A DNA stretch of 20,214 bases from JBHENC01 sp051000345 (GTDB lineage Bacteria > Acidobacteriota > Blastocatellia > Pyrinomonadales > Pyrinomonadaceae). The notes beneath the pieces were generated by a model. The model made no database searches. It was given only the letters and a program-made list of their open reading frames with translations, and was not told the DNA's origin. This document shows positions 7,791 to 13,747 of this stretch, in pieces. Within the stretch, counting starts at the first letter, position 1. Every line of letters starts with the position of its first letter. The DNA is taken from the NCBI GenBank assembly GCA_051000345.1, contig JBPCOJ010000141.1, positions 1 to 20,214 of the forward strand. Direction: 5' to 3'. Both the position numbers and the translations under genes were made by a program.

Positions 7791-9062
7791 CTATTGTCTG
7801 ACTTGAACGCCGTCGCTTAATTGATCGACGTTGCCTGTGGCGACGACTTCATCAGCCGCAATGCCGTTTTTGATTTCAATAAGGTCGCCTTCCGGCTGGC
7901 CTAGTTGAACGAGGCGTTGTTCGGCGCGCCCTTCCTTATTGATGACAAAGACGCGGCTCGAACCCGATTCCGTGCGGACTGCCTTTTGCGGCACGAGCAC
8001 GGCGGGCGAAGATTTCGTTTGCAGCACGCGGACGGTGGCGAATTGTCCGGGCTTGAGTTCATTGTTCGGATTATCTATCTCCGCTTCGACTGTGAGCGTG
8101 CGCGAAGCGGCCGTGACGCTCGGCAGTATGCGCGCGACGCGCCCGCTGAACGAGCGATCAGGGTACGAAGAAACCATCACGGAAACGCTTTGCCCGACGC
8201 CGACGCTGCCGATTGATTGCTCCGGCACGTCTATGCGAACGCGCAAGGGATTCACGCGGACGATGGTCGCAATCTTCGATGCGGGCGTGACGTACTCGCC
8301 GACATCCGCCGGACGATCCGCGACAAAGCCGCTGATGGGCGACGCGACGACGGCATCGCGTATGTTTTTGCGCGCCTGTTCGATTTGAGTTTGCGCGGCA
8401 TTGACGGCGGCCTGCGCGGTCTGCACTGCGGCGTAATTCTGGCGCGCGGCAGTGGTGGCGACTTCGAGCTGTTGCTGCAATTGATCGCGTTGCGCGCGCT
8501 GTTGATCGTAGGCCGCGCGCGACACATCGCCTGTCACAAGCAGCTTCTCGAAACGCGCTAATTGTTTATCGGCAAGCGCCAAGGCGACGCGCGCCGAACC
8601 GACTTCGGCAATGCGCGCCGGATCAAAGTTCTGGCCGGGACGAAGCCCTATGCGTGCCTGCGCCTGACGAACGCCTGCCTGTTGCTGCTGCACTTGCGCC
8701 TGCGCTTGATCGAGACGAATGCGCGCGTCCGAATCATCCAGGCGCGCGAGGGTTGCGCCGCGCTGAACGAAGCCGCCGAGATCGACGCCGACGGCGACGA
8801 CTTTGCCGGAAACTGCGGGCGCGACATCCGTCTGCTCGTCCGCCGCGAGGCTGCCCGTCGCTTCCGTGAAGCGCGGCATATCGCGCATGATTGCGCTGGC
8901 AGTCGTTACGTCAATGACGGCGGGCGTCGCCGATTGCGCCGCCGCATCCTTTTTCTTCGACTCAGCCTTCGAGCCGCCGCACGCCGCGAGAAATAGCAGG
9001 CTCAACGCGAGCAACGGTAGCGCGATGAACCTGAATGATTTTGCGTTGTTGGAAGGACTCAT
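7791..9062 (-). CDS. RND membrane-fusion (adaptor) lipoprotein
   Basis: This is the periplasmic adaptor that links the RND permease to the TolC channel, 423 residues. The N-terminus is a lipoprotein signal with lipobox LAAC, the lipidated cysteine being residue 28, so the protein is probably anchored to the inner membrane. The domains run in the family order: a lipoyl-like half (SGKVVAVGVDLGGFVQRGAT), an alpha-helical hairpin very rich in Gln and Ala (QAQAQVQQQQAGVRQAQARI), the returning lipoyl half (VVASPISGFVADRPADVGEY), a beta-barrel (PLRVRIDVPEQSIGSVGVGQ) and a membrane-proximal domain ending VQVRQ. The start overlaps the stop of the repressor gene by four bases (ATGA, 9059-9062), a sign of translational coupling. 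Confidence 0.95.
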   Translation of the reverse strand: MSPSNNAKSFRFIALPLLALSLLFLAACGGSKAESKKKDAAAQSATPAVIDVTTASAIMRDMPRFTEATGSLAADEQTDVAPAVSGKVVAVGVDLGGFVQRGATLARLDDSDARIRLDQAQAQVQQQQAGVRQAQARIGLRPGQNFDPARIAEVGSARVALALADKQLARFEKLLVTGDVSRAAYDQQRAQRDQLQQQLEVATTAARQNYAAVQTAQAAVNAAQTQIEQARKNIRDAVVASPISGFVADRPADVGEYVTPASKIATIVRVNPLRVRIDVPEQSIGSVGVGQSVSVMVSSYPDRSFSGRVARILPSVTAASRTLTVEAEIDNPNNELKPGQFATVRVLQTKSSPAVLVPQKAVRTESGSSRVFVINKEGRAEQRLVQLGQPEGDLIEIKNGIAADEVVATGNVDQLSDGVQVRQ

Positions 9063-9817
9063 TTTCGTAGTTTCTTTTTTACGGGAGCGACGCGGGCGGG
9101 GCGTGTTTCCCTCTGCGTCGAAGTGTTTGGAACGGCAATGCCGTGAAGTAAAATTTCCGTGAATTCACGCGCCGCATCGTCATGCTCTATGTCGAGCAAG
9201 TCACGCGATTTGTCGAACAAATTATTGATTAGAGAATGGTGCATCACCATGCCCATGAAGGCGCGCACGACGATTTTCGGATCGAGATTGCGAAACGCCT
9301 TCTGACGCTGGCGCTCGCGCGTGTAGCCGCGCAAAAATTCCGCCAGCACGCGCACATTTCTGTCCCAGAACATGCGAAACAATTCGTGGCCTTCGAGCGC
9401 AGAATAAAGCAGCAAACGCATGAATTGCTGATCGTCTTCGTGGTGCTGCAACATCTGGCTGGCAAGCGTCGTGAAAACCGCATGGTCGTCGCCCGTCGCC
9501 ATGATCTTCGCCATTGCCGCGCGCGTTTCCTCGAAGTCTGCGCCGCACGCTTTATCATCTAGGATGGCGGCGTAAAGCTCTTCCTTCGTGGCGAAGTGGC
9601 GAAAGATAATTGCTTCGGAAACATTCGCCGCCTGCGCGATTTGCTTCGTTGTTGTGCCGCGAAAACCGCGCTCCGAAAAAAGGCTCGTGGCGACGCGGAC
9701 AATCTGCAAGCGACGCTCGCCGCCCGCCATGCGTGCGCCGGAAGCAGCCGTTGCAGGCAGCGAAGATTTTTCGACGCGCGCGGTTCTTTGTTTATTGATA
9801 CGTTCTTCTGTTTTCAT
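9059..9817 (-). CDS. TetR-family repressor of the efflux operon
   Basis: The protein has 252 residues. The N-terminal helix-turn-helix domain lies at about residues 36-83: RRLQIVRVATSLFSERGFRG, then TTTKQIAQAANVSEAIIFRH and FATKEELYAAIL, the TetR signature. The C-terminal all-helical part would bind a ligand, probably a pump substrate (inference from AcrR-like proteins). It is the first gene of the efflux operon, overlapping the adaptor gene by four bases. A 16-bp palindrome stands 14 bp before the ATG, fitting self-repression of the whole operon. The first 30 residues are basic and probably disordered. A second ATG at residue 30 is possible, but neither start has a convincing ribosome site, and the first keeps the shortest leader from the promoter candidate. 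Confidence 0.93.
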   Translation of the reverse strand: MKTEERINKQRTARVEKSSLPATAASGARMAGGERRLQIVRVATSLFSERGFRGTTTKQIAQAANVSEAIIFRHFATKEELYAAILDDKACGADFEETRAAMAKIMATGDDHAVFTTLASQMLQHHEDDQQFMRLLLYSALEGHELFRMFWDRNVRVLAEFLRGYTRERQRQKAFRNLDPKIVVRAFMGMVMHHSLINNLFDKSRDLLDIEHDDAAREFTEILLHGIAVPNTSTQRETRPARVAPVKKKLRK

Positions 9818-9830
9818 TTGGTGTCACACA

Positions 9831-9846
9831 AAGTAAGCACTTACTT
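9831..9846. promoter_or_regulatory. Palindromic operator candidate for the TetR repressor
   Basis: Two perfect 7-bp inverted arms, AAGTAAG and CTTACTT, are separated by two bases (CA). The palindrome lies 14 bp before the repressor start on the minus strand and overlaps the -10 area of a promoter candidate. Size, symmetry and position fit TetR-family operators, which are usually 14-20 bp palindromes in the repressor's own promoter. Binding is inferred. Confidence 0.65.
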
Positions 9847-9871
9847 ACCACTCCTTGCCGGAGACTGTCAA
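9843..9871 (-). promoter_or_regulatory. Promoter candidate for the efflux operon
   Basis: On the minus strand a perfect -35 box TTGACA (9871-9866) is followed after 17 bp by GTAAGT, a poor -10 match. An 18-bp spacing gives TAAGTA instead. The weak -10 region lies inside the palindromic operator, so a bound repressor would block RNA polymerase. The -35 match is convincing, the -10 is not. Confidence 0.4.
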
Positions 9872-10142
9872 GCGCTGGGAAAAGCGCAAACAGTAATTTT
9901 CCCTGTACGGTTCCCGGCCTTTGCGCTATATTGGCACGTACCCTTTTGCGACAAAAATTTACGTAGAGGAACGCAGTGTGTGAGCGCGCATCGGGCTTTG
10001 CGCTTGCAAGTGCGGCGGCAACTGCGCATCGGCACATGGTTTGCTCAAAGCCGCGCGTAACACATTAAGTTTTAAAATCTTTATTAGGCGCATTTGTTTG
10101 CCTTAAGCGATGAATGCAGAAACACCAAGGAGAATAACTGTT
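9872..10142. other. Divergent intergenic region, no gene seen
   Basis: This is the remainder of the 325-bp space between the divergent TetR gene and the DUF883 gene. No convincing ORF occurs. A TATATT at 9927-9932 and a TAAAAT at 10073-10078 could be -10 boxes on the plus strand, but no good -35 box is found at the right distance. A ribosome site AAGGAG precedes the ATG at 10143, which is why that start is preferred over the in-frame ATG at 10110. Confidence 0.5.
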
Positions 10143-10646
10143 ATGTCACAGAATAAACCGACAGGCGGATCGACAGGACAAGATAAAACGGCGATGGGCG
10201 GCGCTGGCACGGGCGCAACCGATGCCGGAACCACACGCGCGACAGGCAGCGGCGCAGGCACATCCGGCTCAACGGGCAGCACGGGCGCGACAGGAGCATC
10301 GGGCGGCGCGGGCAGTCACGGCAGCAGCAGCACAGGCATGACGCCGAGCACTTCGGGCGGCGCTGGCGGCGGGCAGCAGGGCGCGGCTGGCACGGCGGCA
10401 GGGCTTCAAGCTCAGGCGCAGGAATACGGACAGAAGATCGCCGACGCCGCGACGCAGGCCAAAGATTATGTGAGCGACAAGGTTTCCGTTGTCGGAGATA
10501 AGATCAAAGACTTGCAGAACAAAGACCTCAACGAAGTCGCCGACCAAGCGAAGGACTATGCGCGTCAGAATCCCGCTCAAGCGATTTTAATCAGCGCCGG
10601 TGTCGGACTCGTGCTCGGCTTGCTTCTTCGCAGCGGACGCCGCTAA
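10143..10646 (+). CDS. DUF883/YqjD-like membrane-anchored protein with Gly/Thr/Ser-rich N-terminus
   Basis: A 167-residue protein. Residues 6-86 are a low-complexity region built almost entirely of Gly, Thr, Ser and Ala. Residues 88-140 form an amphipathic, charged helix (YGQKIADAATQAKDYVSDKV then VADQAKDYARQNP). The C-terminus is one membrane helix, AILISAGVGLVLGLLL, ending in RSGRR. The last 30 residues are the hallmark of the ElaB/YqjD/DUF883 family, whose Escherichia coli members are C-tail-anchored inner-membrane proteins that bind ribosomes in stationary phase. The glycine-rich N-terminus is not part of that family core. The gene heads a three-gene run with a YqjE-like and a DUF3618-like gene, mirroring the elaB/yqjD-yqjE grouping. 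A ribosome site AAGGAG supports the ATG at 10143. Ribosome binding here is inference only. Confidence 0.85.
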   Translation: MSQNKPTGGSTGQDKTAMGGAGTGATDAGTTRATGSGAGTSGSTGSTGATGASGGAGSHGSSSTGMTPSTSGGAGGGQQGAAGTAAGLQAQAQEYGQKIADAATQAKDYVSDKVSVVGDKIKDLQNKDLNEVADQAKDYARQNPAQAILISAGVGLVLGLLLRSGRR

Positions 10647-10740
10647 ACGCGCGTGTACACCTTACGCCGCCGGAATAAGTTTTCAGATTTAGATTTTTGG
10701 CGGCGTTCATAGACATCGAAACAAGGAGGAGGCACGAGCA

Positions 10741-11193
10741 ATGGCCGACTTAGAAAGAACTACCGCCGCCGCGCCCGCCCAGACAGCAGCGCAGACAGAC
10801 ATCGAAGGTCTGCCTGCGCTCTTCGGGCGTTTGGGCGATGATGTGGTCAAGCTGCTTGACGCCAAGTTCAGCTTGCTGAAGGAAGAAGTCAAGGAAGACG
10901 CCAACGGTTACATACGCAGCGCTGTAATGATCGGCATCGGCGGCGTTATTGCCGCCGTCGGCTTTGCATTGCTCAACGTAGCAATAGCTTTTTTTGTTTC
11001 CAAGCTTTTTACGTTCGACGACGCGCGGCTCAATTATGCGCTCGGCTTTCTCGTGACAGGCGTGGCGTACTTAATCATCGGCGGCATTCTTATAATAGTG
11101 ATGAAAAACCGTTTGGCGGCGCGCAATCCCGTGCCGGAACGAACCGTTGACGAACTCGGAAAGGACAAGCAATGGCTGAAGAAAGAAATCTAG
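10741..11193 (+). CDS. YqjE-like / phage-holin-superfamily membrane protein
   Basis: A 150-residue protein. An amphipathic N-terminal helix (LPALFGRLGDDVVKLLDAKF, then LLKEEVKEDANGY) leads to two hydrophobic segments at about residues 60-87 and 97-121 and a charged cytoplasmic tail. This layout matches the YqjE / holin superfamily III group (DUF1469 type), which despite the name is mostly chromosomal and not lytic. A strong ribosome site AAGGAGGA (10723-10730) precedes the ATG by 10 bp. The last 22 bp overlap the next gene, so the two are likely translationally coupled. A link to membrane stress is inferred from the neighbouring DUF883 gene and the E. coli yqj cluster; no phage genes surround it. 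Confidence 0.85.
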   Translation: MADLERTTAAAPAQTAAQTDIEGLPALFGRLGDDVVKLLDAKFSLLKEEVKEDANGYIRSAVMIGIGGVIAAVGFALLNVAIAFFVSKLFTFDDARLNYALGFLVTGVAYLIIGGILIIVMKNRLAARNPVPERTVDELGKDKQWLKKEI

Positions 11194-12140
11194 CAACCGC
11201 GCGCGCAACCGACGCGGACACCATCAATACAACTGACACAGACCCGACCAAAGCGGATTTGCAGCGCAAGATGGAAGAAGCGCGCGAATCCATTTCGCAA
11301 ACCGTGTCGGACATCAAAGACACTGTTACCAATCAATATCAATCCGTCAAAGAAAGCGTCAACGATGCGCTCGACTGGCGCGAACAAGTGCGCAGGCATC
11401 CGGCGGCGTGGAGCGCGGGCGCGTTGACCGCAGGCGTTCTCGTCGGCTACGGAGTCGGCGCTGTCTTAATGGGCGGCGGCTCGGATTATGAGCGGGACTA
11501 TCGCGCGTATGATGAAGACGACGACTCGGACGATGACAGCAATTCGTCGAGCGCGCGTTATGCTTCCTACGAAGGCGGGCGCAGCTACGGCAGCAGCCGC
11601 AATTCTTCAACGCGCTCTTACGCAGGCACCGTCGGCGCGGGCGCATCATCTCCTTATGCCCGCAGCAGCAGCGACAGCGATTACCGTCCGTCTTACAGCA
11701 GCGGCTATGCGGGCGCGCACGAGGACGAAGATTCGGACAAGCCCGGCTTGATCGAAAAATTCAAAGGCACGCAAGCCTTCGACCGCCTGCAAACGGAAGT
11801 ATCGGCGCTCGGCGACCGCTTTATAGACGAAATTTCAAGCGTCGGGCAGAACGTCGTTTTGCCCGCGCTGCTCGGCAAAGTCAAGGAATTATTCGGCGTC
11901 GATCTTTCCAACAAATCCGGCGGCTCATCACAGCGTCAAAGCACGGCAAGCACGTCGGCTTACCGCAGCAACGCATCTTCCGGCGGCGGCAACACGCAGA
12001 ACCAGACCGCTTCCGGCAGCACTGCTACCGGAAACGCCAACAGCTATGGCACAAGCGAGAACACGGACTACAACGCGACCTCGCGCGACCGCGACGAATA
12101 CGAACGCGGCGGATCGAGCAGCGACCGTAGCAATCCGTAA
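11172..12140 (+). CDS. DUF3618-like membrane protein with long Ser/Tyr/Gly/Asp-rich disordered region
   Basis: The protein has 322 residues in clear segments. Residues 27-75 are a charged helix (KADLQRKMEEARESISQTVS) like the DUF3618 family. Residues 76-101 begin RRHPAAWSAGALTAG and form one membrane helix. Residues 103-189 are low-complexity, with an Asp run (DEDDDSDDDS) and many Tyr residues flanked by Ser, Gly or Arg (RSYGSS, RPSYSSGY). Residues 191-246 are a conserved-looking amphipathic helical block (FDRLQTEVSALGDRFIDEIS then LLGKVKELFGVDL). Residues 247-322 are a Ser/Asn/Gly/Thr tail. The gene overlaps the holin-like gene by 22 bp and has AAGGA before its ATG. It closes the operon, as a terminator follows. 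The molecular function is unknown; the DUF3618 assignment is by resemblance of the N-terminal helix and membrane segment. Confidence 0.75.
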   Translation: MAEERNLATARATDADTINTTDTDPTKADLQRKMEEARESISQTVSDIKDTVTNQYQSVKESVNDALDWREQVRRHPAAWSAGALTAGVLVGYGVGAVLMGGGSDYERDYRAYDEDDDSDDDSNSSSARYASYEGGRSYGSSRNSSTRSYAGTVGAGASSPYARSSSDSDYRPSYSSGYAGAHEDEDSDKPGLIEKFKGTQAFDRLQTEVSALGDRFIDEISSVGQNVVLPALLGKVKELFGVDLSNKSGGSSQRQSTASTSAYRSNASSGGGNTQNQTASGSTATGNANSYGTSENTDYNATSRDRDEYERGGSSSDRSNP

Positions 12141-12162
12141 ACCTTAAAGATTTTGCACGCAG

Positions 12163-12199
12163 CAAACGGGCGAGGCTCACATCGGGCTTCGCCCGTTTG
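12163..12199 (+). terminator. Rho-independent terminator of the DUF883 operon
   Basis: An 11-bp perfect stem (CAAACGGGCGA at 12163-12173 pairing with TCGCCCGTTTG at 12189-12199) with a 15-nt loop is followed by TTTTGCG. It begins 22 bp after the stop codon of the DUF3618-like gene. Confidence 0.75.
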
Positions 12200-12248
12200 T
12201 TTTGCGTCTTCCCTGTTATGTGTCTCTATCAGCGCGCGAATCTTGTTA

Positions 12249-12277
12249 TTGACATCATGCTTTGCCGACCATAAACT
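12249..12277 (+). promoter_or_regulatory. Sigma-70-type promoter candidate for the TPR gene
   Basis: A perfect TTGACA (12249-12254) is followed after 17 bp by TAAACT (12272-12277), four of six matches to the -10 consensus. Transcription would begin near 12284, giving a leader of about 55 bases before the ATG at 12340. It stands just after the preceding operon's terminator, so the TPR gene is probably a separate unit. Confidence 0.6.
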
Positions 12278-12339
12278 TGCCTGCGCGTCTCACTGGTAAT
12301 TCCATCTTTTCAATAAACGACTCACCAAAGGATTCTACG

Positions 12340-13623
12340 ATGACAAAGCATGACAAAAGTTCGCACGGCAAACGCTTTTTCATTGCCTGCATAACATTCC
12401 TTTTTTTGACGGCAGTTCCACTTTGCATTTTCGCGCAGCAGCCGACGCCACCGCAGCCGGAAGGCACGGGCAATTACGTCGCCCAGCGCAACTATGCCTT
12501 TCGGTTCTATGACGAAAACAATTTCACGGCAGCGCTTCCGCTCTTTGAAAAACTGGTTGTCACTAATCCGTCGGATCGGGAAGTAAACGCGCGTCTCGGA
12601 TTTATGTTGATCGGCAGCGCAACTTCTTATAAAGACCCCGAGCAGCGAAAAAAAGTGCGCGCGCGCGGACGCGGTTTTCTGGTGCGCGCGCAACAACTCG
12701 GAGCCGACGATGCTTTGACCAAAGAGATGCTTGAGCGCACTCCTTTGGACGGCAGCGATGTGGGCGACGCCAGCTTTTCAAACAAACAGGAAATAGACGA
12801 AGCGATGCGCGAAGGCGAAGCGGCGTTCTCGCGCGGTGATTTCCCGAAAGCTCTCGCCGCTTATGGACGCGCTTTGAAGGCAGACCCGAAACTATATGAA
12901 GCAGCCTTGTTCACGGGCGATGTTTATTACAAATCCGAGCAGCCCGACAAAGCGGGCGCAGCCTTTGCGCAGGCCATCGCAATTGACCCGGATCGTGAAA
13001 CCGCCTACCGCTACTGGGGCGATGTATTGATGAAGCAGGGCAAGACGACGGAAGCGCGCGACAAGTTTATCGAAGCTTATATCGCCGCGCCTTACAATCG
13101 TCTCGCGCAGGCAGGCTTCGTTCAGTGGGCGAACCATAACGGAGTAAAGCTCGCTCATCCGAAAATAATTATTCCGACAAATGTTTCATCGCCAGAAAAA
13201 GGCAAGATCAATATTACGCTCGATCCGTCGATACTCGGCAAATCGGATAACGGCACAGCCGCGTGGATGATGTACGGGCTGGCTCGCTCCGCGTGGATTA
13301 ACGGCACATTTGCGAAGACGTATCCGAATGAAAAGGATTATCGCCACAGCCTTGCCGAAGAAGCGGAAGCGTTGCGCATGGTCGTCGAATCCGTCAAAAC
13401 GCAGAAAAAAGATAAGCGCGCCAAAACGCTTGACCCATCGCTGGCAGCGCTCTCTAAACTAAACGATGATGGATTGCTCGAAGCGTATATTCTAATTGCG
13501 CGTCCCGACGCCGGAATCGCGCAGGACTACGCCGCCTACCGCCGGGCGAATCGGGATAAATTGCGGCGCTACGTCACCGAATACGTTTTGCGTAACGGCG
13601 GCGACGATAGCAGCAGCAAGTAA
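12340..13623 (+). CDS. Secreted tetratricopeptide-repeat protein
   Basis: A 427-residue protein. A basic N-terminus (KHDKSSHGKR) and a hydrophobic stretch (FFIACITFLFLTAVPLCIFA) form a signal peptide, cleaved probably after about residue 33. TPR units follow: one near YAFRFYDENNFTAALPLFEK, then GEAAFSRGDFPKALAAYGRA and AAFAQAIAIDPDRETAYRYW, with YWGDVLMKQGKTTEARDKFI as the next. The last ~150 residues are not obviously TPR (SWINGT-like AWMMYGLARSAWINGTFAKT region) and I do not recognise a domain there. TPRs usually mediate protein-protein contacts; the partner is unknown. The ATG at 12340 is chosen over an upstream TTG at 12262 because it has an AAAGGA ribosome site, places the signal peptide at the N-terminus and lies after the promoter candidate. 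The gene converges on topA across a strong hairpin. Confidence 0.82.
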   Translation: MTKHDKSSHGKRFFIACITFLFLTAVPLCIFAQQPTPPQPEGTGNYVAQRNYAFRFYDENNFTAALPLFEKLVVTNPSDREVNARLGFMLIGSATSYKDPEQRKKVRARGRGFLVRAQQLGADDALTKEMLERTPLDGSDVGDASFSNKQEIDEAMREGEAAFSRGDFPKALAAYGRALKADPKLYEAALFTGDVYYKSEQPDKAGAAFAQAIAIDPDRETAYRYWGDVLMKQGKTTEARDKFIEAYIAAPYNRLAQAGFVQWANHNGVKLAHPKIIIPTNVSSPEKGKINITLDPSILGKSDNGTAAWMMYGLARSAWINGTFAKTYPNEKDYRHSLAEEAEALRMVVESVKTQKKDKRAKTLDPSLAALSKLNDDGLLEAYILIARPDAGIAQDYAAYRRANRDKLRRYVTEYVLRNGGDDSSSK

Positions 13624-13671
13624 ATCAATAAACAACCTTACGCCGTGCCGTTAAAGCCACGAAGCGTTCAC

Positions 13672-13730
13672 GCGAAAAACAAATCCGCGCTGCTGAAGTC
13701 GAACTTCAGCAGCGCGGATTTGTTTTTCGC
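13672..13730. terminator. Perfect 28-bp inverted repeat, bidirectional terminator
   Basis: The arms 13672-13699 and 13703-13730 are perfectly complementary over 28 bp around a 3-nt loop (CGA). The inner core is GC-rich (TCCGCGCTGCTGAAG) and the outer part is AAAAACAAA / TTTGTTTTT, so each strand reads a GC stem followed by a T-rich tract. It lies between the ends of the convergent TPR gene and topA, with 48 bp on one side and 17 bp on the other, and would terminate both. Confidence 0.85.
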
Positions 13731-13747
13731 ATGCCTTAGCGAAAGAG

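Noticed and set aside
7141..7806. Long 221-residue ORF on the plus strand
   Set aside because: It is antisense to the RND permease gene and has the Arg/His-rich composition typical of shadow frames in GC-rich DNA.
10664..10706. 8-bp GC-rich inverted repeat (ACGCCGCC / GGCGGCGT) between the DUF883 and holin-like genes
   Set aside because: The loop is 27 nt and no T-tract follows; it may reduce readthrough, but I would not call it a terminator.
10741..11193. Holin-like gene read as a prophage lysis gene
   Set aside because: No endolysin, spanin or other phage gene is near, and the YqjE-like family is usually chromosomal; the neighbours are DUF883 and DUF3618 proteins.
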